Shown: one piece after another, positions 51,445 through 60,971 of the stretch | How positions within the stretch are numbered: position 1 is the stretch's first letter | How the letters are laid out: the number at the start of each line of letters is the position of its first letter | Assembly: GCF_000026145.1 (NCBI RefSeq) | Contig: NC_009445.1 | Span: forward strand, 5,300,501 to 5,364,500 | Direction: 5' to 3' | DNA: 64,000 nucleotides | Source: Bradyrhizobium sp. ORS 278 | Lineage (GTDB): Bacteria > Pseudomonadota > Alphaproteobacteria > Rhizobiales > Xanthobacteraceae | The notes under the pieces: generated by a model | Told to the model about the DNA's origin: nothing | Database searches by the model: none | What the model saw: only the letters and a program-made list of their open reading frames with translations | Position numbers and translations under genes: made by a program

Positions 51445-53664
51445 TCAGGAGGAGGTGCAGTAACGACACCAGAACCGACGATAGCCCTCCTCGACCTTGC
51501 GTGTGTAGGTCTCGACGTTGCCGGCCTCGGAAGTGGCGGCCATGGCCGGCAGCGCCGCGCGCAGCTTCGCCAACTCCTCCGGCTGCGTGGCATGCTTCAA
51601 CGCCATCGCGACATAGTCTTCGTCGTCCGCGGCCACCCAGCCGGGCAGCCCCACCGCGGTGTTGATGGCCGCGGCGGCGCGGCCCGCGGCGCTCCGCCCC
51701 AATTTGCAGATCACGGGCACGCCGGCCTGCAGCGACTCCCAGGTGCTGACCCCGCCATTCTGCGGGAACGGATCGAGCGACATGTCGATGGCTGCGAACT
51801 GCGCGATGTGCTGCTCCCGCGACGACAGGCCGAGGCAGGTGATGCGCCCCTCGGCAATCCCATGCGCGACGAAGCGCGCCACGAGTGCGTTGCGCACCAA
51901 GGAATCGTCGAGCGCGCCGTTCTTGATGACGATGCGCGAGTTCGGCAGCGCCGCCATCAGCCGCGCCCACAGCGCGAGCGCGGGATCGGAGATCTTGTCG
52001 ATGCGGTTGAACACGCCGAACGTCACATGGCCGTTGCGCAGCATCGGCAGCGGCGTCGGCTGCCAGCCCTGCAGCGGGTCGGTGGTGATGACCGCGGGCA
52101 GGTCGTAGACCTGCTCGGCAAAGAGGTGACGGACATCTTCCGGCACGGTGACCGGATCGGCGAAGAAGTAGTCCATCGTCGGCAATCCCGTGCCGGTGCC
52201 GCTGCCCCAGGCCGTGACCTGGATGGGCGCCGGCTTGCGCGCGAACACCGGCAGGCGGTTGCCCGCAGAATGGCCGGACAGATCGACCAGGATGTCGACG
52301 GCGTCGGCCTCGATGCGCTCCGTCAGTTCGTCGTCGGACATCTGCCAGGCATCGACCCAGACGTCGGCGACGGCGCGGCACTGCGCCGTCATCGTGTCCT
52401 GCAGCGGCGAGCAGGAATAGCAGACGACCTTGAACGAATGGTGGTCGTGATGGCGCAGCACCGGCAGGAACACCAGCGCGGCCGAATGCGTCCGGAAGTC
52501 GGACGAGACATAGCCGATGGTGAGCCGCCGCTCCGGATCGCGCGCGCGCACCGGCGTCGGCCGCCGCGCGATCTCTGCGCCGATCCGTGTCCACCATTCG
52601 CGCCTGACCGCCTGATGCTGGGCGAAATCGGTGTCTGGCATGAAGTCGAGCAGGAAGATCTTGGCGGTGATCGCGTCCCCGAAATCAGGCTTGATCTCGA
52701 GCGCCCGCTCGAAATGCGCGAGACCCGCGGCGAGATCGCCCTGCTTGCAGAAGCATTCGCCGAGCCAGGTCCAGGCGACCTCCGACTGCGGATTTTGCTC
52801 GAGCACCTTGCGGCAGGCCTCCATCGCCGGCGCGATGTTGTCCCTGATGACGCTGAGCTGGGCAAAGCCCATCAGCGCCACGTCCTGCCGCGGATCGATC
52901 GCAAGCGCCGCCTGGAAATCGGCCATCGCGGGATCGAACCGGCCGGCCTGCTGATGCAGCCGGCCGCGCTGCGCCAGCACCTGCGCGGCGCGCGGCCGGA
53001 TCGCGAGCGCGGCATCGAACGCGGCGAGCGCCGCGTTGGAATGGCGCAGAGCGATGCTGGCGAGGCCCTTGCCGAACATCGCCTCCATGTGGCGCGGGTT
53101 GAGCGACAGCGCCCGGTCGAAGCTCTGGTCGGCCTCGACGTTGCGGCCGAGCGGCAGCAGCGCCATGCCGCGATTGCAATAGGCGTCCGCGAAGTCGGGC
53201 TTGAGCGCGATCGCGCGGTCGTGCGCCGCGATCGCCTCCTCGGGCAGACCCAGCCGCATCAGCGTATTGCCGAGCCCCGTCAGCGCGACCAACAGATTGG
53301 GCTTCAGCGCGACCGCCCGCTCCTGGCACTTGCGTGCCTCCTCGTAGCGCTTGCGGTTGAACAGCGCGAGACCGAGATTGGAGAGCGCCTCGGCATGGCG
53401 CGGCTCGATCTCGACCGCCCTGGTCAGCGCCTGCTCGGCGAGATCGAGCTGGCCGCCATCGAGCGCCACCACGCCGAGCAGATGCAGCGTGTCGAAATGG
53501 TGAGGGAGCAGCGCCAGGATCCGGCTGCAGATCGCCTGCGCCTCGGCCAGCGTGCCGGCACGATAGGCCGCGACCGCGCGCGGCAAGAGATCATCGACCT
53601 GCTTGCGGTGCTGCTTCAGGAGCCTCGCATTCTGAAATGCGCGCGAACCGACATTGCCTGCCAA
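51445..53664 (-). CDS. TPR / O-GlcNAc-transferase-like protein (SPINDLY family), copy 1
   Basis: Predicted cytoplasmic glycosyltransferase of 739 residues. About ten TPR repeats fill residues 20-380 (for example AYCNRGMALLPLGRNVEADQSFDRALSLNP). The C-terminal half is the family-41 domain: IGYVSSDFRTHSAALVFLPVL, RKPAPIQVTAWGSGTGTGLPTMDYFFAD, FNRIDKISDPALALWARLM and DPFPQNGGVSTWESLQAGVPV, the UDP-sugar-binding block. TTG 53664 is chosen because it sits seven bases after GGAG and makes this protein exactly as long as its tandem paralogue. A GTG at 53694 would add ten residues. Acceptor proteins are unknown. Confidence 0.9.
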   Translation of the reverse strand: MAGNVGSRAFQNARLLKQHRKQVDDLLPRAVAAYRAGTLAEAQAICSRILALLPHHFDTLHLLGVVALDGGQLDLAEQALTRAVEIEPRHAEALSNLGLALFNRKRYEEARKCQERAVALKPNLLVALTGLGNTLMRLGLPEEAIAAHDRAIALKPDFADAYCNRGMALLPLGRNVEADQSFDRALSLNPRHMEAMFGKGLASIALRHSNAALAAFDAALAIRPRAAQVLAQRGRLHQQAGRFDPAMADFQAALAIDPRQDVALMGFAQLSVIRDNIAPAMEACRKVLEQNPQSEVAWTWLGECFCKQGDLAAGLAHFERALEIKPDFGDAITAKIFLLDFMPDTDFAQHQAVRREWWTRIGAEIARRPTPVRARDPERRLTIGYVSSDFRTHSAALVFLPVLRHHDHHSFKVVCYSCSPLQDTMTAQCRAVADVWVDAWQMSDDELTERIEADAVDILVDLSGHSAGNRLPVFARKPAPIQVTAWGSGTGTGLPTMDYFFADPVTVPEDVRHLFAEQVYDLPAVITTDPLQGWQPTPLPMLRNGHVTFGVFNRIDKISDPALALWARLMAALPNSRIVIKNGALDDSLVRNALVARFVAHGIAEGRITCLGLSSREQHIAQFAAIDMSLDPFPQNGGVSTWESLQAGVPVICKLGRSAAGRAAAAINTAVGLPGWVAADDEDYVAMALKHATQPEELAKLRAALPAMAATSEAGNVETYTRKVEEGYRRFWCRYCTSS

Positions 53665-53764
53665 GAGGGGTCTCCACGGGCTGACGCAAAGCACTCACCT
53701 CAACGCAACTCGTAGCACCGGAACAGGACTTGGACTTGACCTGCGCAATCCGCGCAACAGCACG

Positions 53765-55984
53765 TCAGACGGCCCCGCAGTAGTCGCGCCAGAACTTGCG
53801 ATAGCCCTCTTCGACCTTGCGCGTGTAGGTCTGGACATTGCCGGCGGCGGAATTCGCCACCTGGTCCGGCAGCTCGGCCCTGATGCGCGCCAGTGTGACG
53901 GGATCAGCCGCATGCTTCAGCGCGATGGCGATGTAGCCGTCGTCGTCCTCGGCCACCCAATCGTCGAGACCGATCGCCTTGACGATCGCGCCGCCGGCGC
54001 GCGACGCCGCGCTGCTGCCCAGCTTGGCCACGACCGGCACGCCGGCCTGCAGCGATTCCCACGTGCTGACGCCGCCATTCTGCGGGAACGGATCGAGCGA
54101 GATGTCGATCCCGGCAAAGGCTGCGATGTGCTCATGCCGCATCGACGAGCCGAGACATGTCAGCCGGCTCTCTTCGATGCCTTGCGCCGTGAACCGCGCG
54201 ATCAGTCCATCGCGCAGGAATGCATCGTCGAGCGCGCCGTTCTTGACCACGATCCGCGCGGACGGAAGCGCACGCAGCAGCGCCGCCCAGACGTTGAGAA
54301 CCTGGTCGGAGATCTTGTCGACTCGGTTGAAGACGCCGAAGGTGACGTGGCCGTTTCGCAGCATCGGAAGCGGCGTTGGCTTCGCGTCCGGCAGGGGATC
54401 GGTGGTGATCAGCGCCGGCAGGTCGTAGACCCGTTCGGCAAACAACGGCCGGACAGCCTGAGGCACCGTGACCGGATCGGCGAAGAAATAGTCCATCGTC
54501 GGCAGACCGGTGCCGGTGGCATTGCCCCAGGCCGTGACCTGGATTGGCGCGGGCTTTCGCGCGAAGACGGTCAAGCGATTGCCGGCCGAGTGGCCGGACA
54601 GGTCGACGAGAATATCGACCTGATCGGCCTGGATGCGATCGGACAGCTCATCGTCGGACATTTGCACGGCGTCCACCCAGACGTCGGCCGCGGCCTTGCA
54701 GTGCTCGGTGACGGAATCGACCTGCGGCGAGCACGAGTAGCAGACAACCTTGAACGCGCCGTGGTCGTGATGGCGCAGCACCGGCAGGAAGGTCAGCGCG
54801 GCGGAGTGGCTGCGGAAGTCGGACGACACGTAGCCGATCGTGATGCGGCGCTCCGGATCGCGGTCGATCGCACCCAGCTGGCGCTGCGGAATGCGGGCGC
54901 CGATCCGCTCCCACCATTCGCGCCGGACGGCCTGATGCACGGCGACGTCGGCGCCGGGATAGAAATCAAGCGCGAAGATCTTCTTCAAGATCGCGTCCTC
55001 GAAATCCGGCTTGATCTCGAGCGCGCGGTCGAAATGCTGGATGGCGCCAGCCGTATCGCCCTGCTTCGCGAAGCAGGCTCCGAGCCAGACCAGGGCCACT
55101 TCCGATGCCGGGTTCTGCTCGAGCACTCGCTTGCAGGCGAGCATCGCCGGGGCGATCCGCTCGGTGAGCACGCAGACATGCGCCTTGCCGAGCAAGGCGG
55201 TCTCCAGGCCGGGATCGATGGCCAGAGCCGCATCGAAATCGGCCTCGGCCGGCTCGAACCGTCCCATCTGCACGTAGAGCCGCCCCCGTTGTGCGATGAC
55301 GGCCGGCATGCCCGGCTTCATGGCAAGTGCGGCATTGAAGGCTGCGAGCGCCTGCTCGAGATGGCGCAGATTGACGCTGACGAGCCCCTTGCCGAAGGCG
55401 GCCTGAAAGTGGCGCGGCGCCAGCGTCAGGGCGCGATCGAAACTCTGGCGGGCCTCGTCGTTGCGCTGAAGCAGCAGCTGCGCCATGCCCCGGTTGCAAT
55501 AGGCATCGGCAAAGTCCGGCTTCAGCGCGATGGCGCGGTCATGCATCTCGATCGCCGGCGCGAACAGCTGCATGTTCATCAGCGTGTTGCCGAGGCTGGT
55601 CAGCGCCATGACGAAATTGGGCTTCAGCGCGATGGCGCGCTCCTGCGCGGCGCGGGCCTCCGCGTAGCGCTTCATGCTGAACAGGACGAGGCCGAGATTG
55701 GCCTGGGCTTCGGCATGGCGCGGCTCGAGCGCGACGGCGCGGGTCAGCGCCTGCTCGGCGAGATCCAGCCGGCCACTATCCAGCGCGGACGCGCCGAGCA
55801 GATGCAGCGCATCGAAATGGTCCGGCACCAGCGCCAGGATCTGGCCGCACACGGCCTGCGCATCCGCATGCCGGCCGGCCCGATAGGCCTCGACAGCCTT
55901 CGGCAGCAGGCCATCGGCCTGCTTTCGGTTCTTCTTCTGCAGGCGCGCGTTCTGGAACGCGCGCGATCCGATCGTGCTTTGCAA
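53765..55984 (-). CDS. TPR / O-GlcNAc-transferase-like protein (SPINDLY family), copy 2
   Basis: Tandem paralogue of the preceding gene, also 739 residues, well over half identical by eye over the whole length. It begins IGSRAFQNARL, as copy 1 begins VGSRAFQNARL. TPR repeats again occupy the N-terminal half and the OGT domain the rest (SHSAALTFLPVLRHHDH, QVTAWGNATGTGLPTMDYFF, QNGGVSTWESLQAGVPVVAKLG). TTG 55984 has GGAG at the same seven-base distance as in copy 1; GTG 56023 is the longer alternative. Differences cluster in the TPR half, suggesting divergence in acceptor recognition. Confidence 0.9.
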   Translation of the reverse strand: MQSTIGSRAFQNARLQKKNRKQADGLLPKAVEAYRAGRHADAQAVCGQILALVPDHFDALHLLGASALDSGRLDLAEQALTRAVALEPRHAEAQANLGLVLFSMKRYAEARAAQERAIALKPNFVMALTSLGNTLMNMQLFAPAIEMHDRAIALKPDFADAYCNRGMAQLLLQRNDEARQSFDRALTLAPRHFQAAFGKGLVSVNLRHLEQALAAFNAALAMKPGMPAVIAQRGRLYVQMGRFEPAEADFDAALAIDPGLETALLGKAHVCVLTERIAPAMLACKRVLEQNPASEVALVWLGACFAKQGDTAGAIQHFDRALEIKPDFEDAILKKIFALDFYPGADVAVHQAVRREWWERIGARIPQRQLGAIDRDPERRITIGYVSSDFRSHSAALTFLPVLRHHDHGAFKVVCYSCSPQVDSVTEHCKAAADVWVDAVQMSDDELSDRIQADQVDILVDLSGHSAGNRLTVFARKPAPIQVTAWGNATGTGLPTMDYFFADPVTVPQAVRPLFAERVYDLPALITTDPLPDAKPTPLPMLRNGHVTFGVFNRVDKISDQVLNVWAALLRALPSARIVVKNGALDDAFLRDGLIARFTAQGIEESRLTCLGSSMRHEHIAAFAGIDISLDPFPQNGGVSTWESLQAGVPVVAKLGSSAASRAGGAIVKAIGLDDWVAEDDDGYIAIALKHAADPVTLARIRAELPDQVANSAAGNVQTYTRKVEEGYRKFWRDYCGAV

Positions 55985-56053
55985 GGATGCGCTCCGGCGG
56001 AGGACTCCGGCGCTATCTAGCACGGCTCGCGTGATTCGCGGGGAGAGCCCGCC

Positions 56054-57466
56054 CTACTCGCGGCGGTAATCGTCCTCGATGCGGATGATGTCGTCCTCGC
56101 CGAGATAGGATCCGGTCTGGACCTCGATCAGTTCCAGCAGGATCTTGCCGGGGTTTTCCAGCCGGTGCACCGCGCCCATCGGGATGTAGATCGATTCGTT
56201 CTCGTGGACGGTCTTGACGGTCTCGTTGACGGTGACCCGCGCCGCGCCGCGCACCACGATCCAATGCTCCGAGCGGTGATAGTGCTTCTGCAGCGACAGC
56301 CGCTGGCCGGGCTTGACGACGATGCGCTTGACCTGGTGGCGCTCGCCATTGTCGACCGACTGATAGCTGCCCCAGGGGCGGTGCACCTTGATGTGAGCCT
56401 CGGTCACCTCCGGCGCGACCGTCTTCAGCTTGGCCACGAGCCGCTTCAGCCCGTTGGCGTCGCGCTGGCGCGACACCAGCACGGCGTCCTGCGCGGCCAC
56501 CACGACGAGATCGTCGACGCCTTCGAGTGCGACCAGCGCCTTGTCGGTGACGACGTTGCAATTGCGGGAATCTTCGAAGACGGCGGTGCCGCGGGCGGCA
56601 TTGCCCTGCCCGTCCTTGTCCGACAATTCCCAGACCGCATGCCAGGAGCCGACATCGGACCAGCCGCAGGACACCGGGGCCACGGCGGCCCGCTCGGTCT
56701 TCTCCATGACGGCATAGTCGATCGAGATCGGCTTGGCTGCCGCGAAGGCGTCGGAGTCCAGGATGATGAAGCTGAGGTCGCGTCCGGCCTTGGCCACGGC
56801 GTCGCTCACCGTCTGCACGCTCGGGGTATCGTACTTGCGGTATTCGTCGAGCAGGACAGAGGCGCGAAACATGAAGTTGCCGCTGTTCCAGAGATAGCCC
56901 TCGCGGATGTAGCTCTCGGCGGTCGGCCGGTCCGGCTTCTCGACGAATCTGGCGACCGCCCGTACCTCTCCGGAGACCGGCGCGCCGGGGCTGATATAGC
57001 CGTATTCGGTGGCCGCGCGCTCCGGATTGACACCGAAGGTGACGATGCGGCCGGCCTCGGCCGCGGCGAGCCCGGCGCGGCACGCGGCGAGGAACGCTGC
57101 GGTATCCCGCACCACGTGGTCGGCGGCGAGCGCCAGCACCACGGCCTCGGAATCGCGCGACTGCGCAAACGCTGCGCCCGCGGCGATCGCGGGCCCGGAA
57201 TCGCGCCGCATCGGCTCCAGCAGCACGTCAGCCTCGATCCCGATCTCCGCGAGTTGCTCCAGCACCATGAAACGATAGGCGGCGTTGGTGATGATGATGG
57301 GACGCGCAAACAGATCGGCGTCGGAGACGCGCAGCAGCGTGTCCTGGAAGGTCGAGCGGGCGCCGAACAGCGGCAGGAACTGTTTCGGCCTGACCTCGCG
57401 CGAGGCCGGCCACAGCCGGGTTCCAGCGCCGCCGCACATGATGAGGGGAATGATCCGTCCGGTCAT
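56054..57466 (-). CDS. manC: Mannose-1-phosphate guanylyltransferase / mannose-6-phosphate isomerase
   Basis: Bifunctional type II enzyme of 470 residues that makes GDP-mannose from mannose-6-phosphate precursors. The nucleotidyltransferase domain (1-330) has GGAGTRLWPASREVRPKQFL and FVEKPD. The cupin isomerase domain (about 355-470) has HRPWGSYQSVDNGERHQVKRIVVKPGQRLSLQKHYHRSEHWIVV with the metal-binding His/Glu set. It begins 12 bases after the stop of the epimerase gene and so belongs to the dehydrogenase-epimerase-manC run. GDP-mannose would feed mannose, fucose or rhamnose residues of a surface glycan. Confidence 0.95.
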   Translation of the reverse strand: MTGRIIPLIMCGGAGTRLWPASREVRPKQFLPLFGARSTFQDTLLRVSDADLFARPIIITNAAYRFMVLEQLAEIGIEADVLLEPMRRDSGPAIAAGAAFAQSRDSEAVVLALAADHVVRDTAAFLAACRAGLAAAEAGRIVTFGVNPERAATEYGYISPGAPVSGEVRAVARFVEKPDRPTAESYIREGYLWNSGNFMFRASVLLDEYRKYDTPSVQTVSDAVAKAGRDLSFIILDSDAFAAAKPISIDYAVMEKTERAAVAPVSCGWSDVGSWHAVWELSDKDGQGNAARGTAVFEDSRNCNVVTDKALVALEGVDDLVVVAAQDAVLVSRQRDANGLKRLVAKLKTVAPEVTEAHIKVHRPWGSYQSVDNGERHQVKRIVVKPGQRLSLQKHYHRSEHWIVVRGAARVTVNETVKTVHENESIYIPMGAVHRLENPGKILLELIEVQTGSYLGEDDIIRIEDDYRRE

Positions 57467-57478
57467 GAAATGAGATCC

Positions 57479-58495
57479 TCAAATCCGATGATAGTCGCGA
57501 TACCACCTTGCGAACCGCGCGATGCCGTCGACGATCGAGGTCGCTGGCCGGAAGCCGATATCGCGCTCGAGATCGCTGACATCGGCGTAGGTCGCCTCGA
57601 CGTCTCCGGGCTGCATCGGCAGCATCTCCTTGATCGCCGGCCGCCCGAACTCCTTCTCCAGGAGGGTTATCACGTCGGTCAGCTGCTCGGGATGATTGTT
57701 GCCGATATTGTAAATCCGCCATGGTGCCCGGCTGCTCGACGGATCCGGCGTGTTTCCGTTCCAATCCGGGTTTCCCTGCGGCGGACGGCCGATCAATCGC
57801 ACGATGGCCTGCACGATGTCGTCCACATAGGTAAAATCGCGCCGCATCTGGCCGTGATTGAACAGCCTGACCGGCTGTCCGGCGAGGATGGCCTTGGCAA
57901 AGATGAACATCGCCATGTCGGGCCGGCCCCATGGACCATAGACGGTAAAGAAGCGCAGGCCGGTGGCCGGCAACCGGTACAGATGGCTGTAGGAGTGGGC
58001 CATCAGCTCGTTCGCCTTCTTGCTCGCCGCATAGAGGCTGATCGGATGGTCGACATTGTCCTTGACCGAGAACGGCAGCTTGGTGTTGGCGCCATAGACA
58101 GACGACGAGGAGGCGAACAGCAGATGCCCGCAGCCGTGGTGCCGGCAGCCCTCGAGCACGTTGATGAAGCCCTCGAGGTTGGCATCGACATAGGCGTGCG
58201 GATTTTCCAGCGAGTAGCGCACCCCGGCCTGCGCGGCGAGATGCACCACGGCGGGAAAGCGGTGCGCGGCGAACAGCGCCTTGATGGCGGCGCGGTCGAC
58301 GAGATCGAGCTTGTGGAAGCTGAAGCCGGGCTGCGCCTGCAGGAGGGCAAGTCGCGCCTCCTTGAGCGTCGGATCGTAGTAGGAATTGATGTTGTCGAGG
58401 CCGACGACCTGCCGCCCCTCAGCGAGCAGTTGCTGGGTCAGATGAAACCCGATGAAGCCGGCGGCGCCGGTGACGAGGATGGGTTCGTTTGCCAT
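57479..58495 (-). CDS. UDP-glucuronate 4-epimerase-type NAD-dependent epimerase
   Basis: Short-chain sugar epimerase of 338 residues. The Rossmann motif GAAGFIGFHL is at about 10-19. DNINSYYDPTLKEARL and AAQAGVRYSLENPHAYVDANLEGF are typical of UDP-glucuronate 4-epimerases (LpsL/Cap1J type). The catalytic Ser/Tyr-Lys set is in SSSVYG and YAASKKANE. It converts UDP-GlcA to UDP-GalA, a lipopolysaccharide and capsule precursor. It lies ten bases after the UDP-sugar dehydrogenase gene, whose product may be its substrate. Confidence 0.92.
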   Translation of the reverse strand: MANEPILVTGAAGFIGFHLTQQLLAEGRQVVGLDNINSYYDPTLKEARLALLQAQPGFSFHKLDLVDRAAIKALFAAHRFPAVVHLAAQAGVRYSLENPHAYVDANLEGFINVLEGCRHHGCGHLLFASSSSVYGANTKLPFSVKDNVDHPISLYAASKKANELMAHSYSHLYRLPATGLRFFTVYGPWGRPDMAMFIFAKAILAGQPVRLFNHGQMRRDFTYVDDIVQAIVRLIGRPPQGNPDWNGNTPDPSSSRAPWRIYNIGNNHPEQLTDVITLLEKEFGRPAIKEMLPMQPGDVEATYADVSDLERDIGFRPATSIVDGIARFARWYRDYHRI

Positions 58496-58505
58496 GGTCG
58501 CTCCG

Positions 58506-59789
58506 TCAGGGCCGCCACAGCTCGATGGCGCCGGGTTTGCTCGCGCGGTCGAGCTTCATCTTGACATCGAGTACGAGGCCGCTCCCCTCGCGCAGCAGCC
58601 CCTGCACCAGCGGCCAGCCGCCGGCGAGGAACTGATCATGCGACACGGCGAGCACGACCGCGTCGGCCGGGCGCAGCGCCTCGGCCGCCGTCAGGGCAAT
58701 CCCATACTCCTCGTGCACGGCCGCGGCATCGGCCAGGGGATCGGCCACCTGAACGTCGATACCAAACGACTGCAACTCACTGATGATGTCGATCACCCGC
58801 GAATTGCGAATGTCGGGCACGTTCTCCTTGAACGTCATGCCGAGAATGGTCACGACGCCGCTGCGCCCCTTCCGCTTCAGGAGTCCGCGGATGCATTCGC
58901 GCGCGATGCGCCGGCCCATCTCGTCATTGATCCGACGGCCCGCCAGGATCACCTCGGGATGATAGCCCGCCTTCTCGGCGCGATAAGTGAGATAATAGGG
59001 ATCGACGCCGATGCAGTGTCCGCCGACGAGGCCCGGCGTGAACGGCAGGAAGTTCCACTTGGTCGCGGCCGCCGCGAGCACGTCGCCGGTGTCGATCTCC
59101 AGCGCCTGGAAGATCAGCGAGAGCTCGTTCATGAAGGCGATGTTGAGGTCGCGTTGCGTGTTCTCGATCACCTTCGCAGCCTCGGCAACCCTGATCGAGG
59201 GCGCGCGATGAATACCGGCTTTGACCACTGATCCGTAGACCTCGGCGACGATCTGCAGCGTCTGCGGATTCTGTGCCGAGACGACCTTGGTGATCGTCTC
59301 GAAGCGATGCGTCTTGTCGCCCGGATTGATGCGCTCCGGCGAGTAGCCGACGTTGAAATCAAGGCCGGCCTTCAGCTCGGAGCCGCTCTCCAGCAGCGGA
59401 ACACAGTCCTCCTCGACCGCGCCAGGATACACCGTCGACTCATAGACCACGATGTCGCCGCGCTTCAGCACCGCCCTCACGGTGCGCGTGGCGGAGCGCA
59501 TTGCGCTCAAATCGGGCCGGCGAGCACTGTCGATCGGGGTCGGGACGGTGACAATGAAGAAATCGGCCGCAGCCATGTCAGCCGGATCGCTGGTGAAGCG
59601 CAGGCCGGGCCGCTTAAGATCGGCGGCCTCGACCTCACAGGTGCGGTCCCTGCCGTCCCTCAGCTCGGCGACCCTGGCAGCATCGATGTCGAATCCGATC
59701 ACCGGGCAGCCGGCGCGCGCGAACGCCGCGGCGACCGGCAGGCCGACGTAACCAAGGCCTATCACCGCAATCTTCCGGCCATGAGACAT
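58506..59789 (-). CDS. UDP-sugar 6-dehydrogenase, WbpO/TviB type
   Basis: Nucleotide-sugar dehydrogenase of 427 residues from ATG 59789; a longer frame to 59828 adds 13 residues without a ribosome site. The NAD motif GLGYVGLPVA is near 11-20. The catalytic region GLVGGHCIGVDPYYLTYRAEKAGYHPEVI carries the active-site Cys, and GMTFKENVPDIRNSRV is the C-terminal signature. These forms match the WbpO/TviB branch that oxidises UDP-GlcNAc or UDP-GalNAc to the uronate rather than the Ugd branch acting on UDP-glucose. First gene of the five-gene run reaching to the TPR transferases. Confidence 0.92.
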   Translation of the reverse strand: MSHGRKIAVIGLGYVGLPVAAAFARAGCPVIGFDIDAARVAELRDGRDRTCEVEAADLKRPGLRFTSDPADMAAADFFIVTVPTPIDSARRPDLSAMRSATRTVRAVLKRGDIVVYESTVYPGAVEEDCVPLLESGSELKAGLDFNVGYSPERINPGDKTHRFETITKVVSAQNPQTLQIVAEVYGSVVKAGIHRAPSIRVAEAAKVIENTQRDLNIAFMNELSLIFQALEIDTGDVLAAAATKWNFLPFTPGLVGGHCIGVDPYYLTYRAEKAGYHPEVILAGRRINDEMGRRIARECIRGLLKRKGRSGVVTILGMTFKENVPDIRNSRVIDIISELQSFGIDVQVADPLADAAAVHEEYGIALTAAEALRPADAVVLAVSHDQFLAGGWPLVQGLLREGSGLVLDVKMKLDRASKPGAIELWRP

Positions 59790-59959
59790 AAATTGATATT
59801 CCGGTCGTTTCGGAGGCATTGACGCCACCCCTGCGACTGTTTAGCCACCGGGGCGTCAGGACCGCAAGGGGTCGGCCGCCGCCACGGCGCGGGGCCTCGT
59901 CTGAGGTCCGGTCCGCCAGGACGGGGGTTGCGCGTCTTCGCACTCGGCTTGGGCCCCTT

Positions 59960-59993
59960 CAACCAAGAGCGAAGCGACAACCAAGAGCGAAGC
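59960..59993. repeat. Tandem 18-bp direct repeat (two units)
   Basis: CAACCAAGAGCGAAGC occurs at 59960-59975 and again at 59978-59993, two units with an 18-base period, between the divergent dehydrogenase and membrane-protein genes. It may be a regulatory site or a recent slippage product. Confidence 0.7.
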
Positions 59994-60002
59994 CGACCTC
60001 GC

Positions 60003-60965
60003 ATGCGTGCGTTTTTGATTCTCCTCCTTCGAATCGTGGTGTCGCTCGCTTTGCTGTATCTCGCGCTGCGCGGGATCAACTTCGCGGCGATCCGCGAACG
60101 GCTGAGCCAGATCAGCATCGGCTGGATCGTACTGGCTGTCGCCATCACGCTGTTCCAGATCTTCATCGGCGCGCTGCGCTGGCGCGAGATCTCAGCGCTG
60201 TGCGGCGCGCCGCTCACCGACCTCAAGGCGTTCCGCTACAACATGATCGGCGCGTTCTTCAACCAGACCCTGCCCTCATCGATCGGCGGGGACGCCGTGC
60301 GATTGTGGCTGATCGGCCGCACCGGCGCCGGCTGGCGCGCGGCGAGCTACTCGATCCTGACCGACCGCGCTGTCGGCTTCATCGCGCTGGCACTGATCAT
60401 CGTGGCGAGTTTGCCCTGGAGCTACGGCATGATCGCCGACGAGCACGGCCGCCTGGCCTTGGTGCTGGTCGATGCCGCGGCGCTGGCGGCCGGCGTCGGC
60501 TTTCTCGTCATGGGCTATCTGCCGGCGAAATGGATGAAGGCGTGGTGGCCGACACGCCATGTCCACGCGTGCTCGGTGATCGCCAACAAAGTGATCTTCG
60601 GCCGGACGACGGCCGTCAAGATCGCGGCGCTGTCGCTCTCGATCCATGTGCTGGCCGTCGTCATCGCCTGGTGCGCGGTGCGCTCGATCGACGCCCCCGC
60701 CGGGTTCGAGCAGCTGTTCCTGCTGACGCCGCCGATCATGCTGATCACGATGCTGCCGATCTCGATCGCCGGCTGGGGCGTGCGCGAGGCGACGATGATG
60801 GTGGCGTTCGGTTACGCCGGCCTGGCGCCGGCGGACGGCACGGTGGTCTCGATCCTGTTCGGCGCCGTCTACTTCATCGTTGGCGGCATGGGCGGCATCG
60901 TCTGGATTCTCAGCGCCGAGAAGGGCCAGGGCAAGCTGGCGGTCCCCGCTACCGTCGAGGACTGA
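60003..60965 (+). CDS. Lysylphosphatidylglycerol synthase TM-region (UPF0104/AglD-like) membrane protein
   Basis: Integral membrane protein of 320 residues with about eight hydrophobic segments. The family pattern is visible: ALRWREISALCGAPLTDLKAFRYNMIGAFFNQTLPSSIGGDAVRLWLIGR and later ISIAGWGVREATMM. Members include the flippase domain of MprF and proteins of glycan or hopanoid-linked pathways, where they flip or transfer lipid-linked substrates. ATG 60003 is preferred because the longer frame to 59928 crosses the tandem repeat. It converges on the AsnB-type gene with a six-base gap. Confidence 0.87.
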   Translation: MRAFLILLLRIVVSLALLYLALRGINFAAIRERLSQISIGWIVLAVAITLFQIFIGALRWREISALCGAPLTDLKAFRYNMIGAFFNQTLPSSIGGDAVRLWLIGRTGAGWRAASYSILTDRAVGFIALALIIVASLPWSYGMIADEHGRLALVLVDAAALAAGVGFLVMGYLPAKWMKAWWPTRHVHACSVIANKVIFGRTTAVKIAALSLSIHVLAVVIAWCAVRSIDAPAGFEQLFLLTPPIMLITMLPISIAGWGVREATMMVAFGYAGLAPADGTVVSILFGAVYFIVGGMGGIVWILSAEKGQGKLAVPATVED

Positions 60966-60971
60966 GCGACC

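Noticed and set aside
53654..58564. Two long plus-strand frames opposite the TPR transferase, manC and epimerase genes
   Set aside because: Both are shadows of well-supported minus-strand genes; the repeated phrases simply mirror the TPR repeats.
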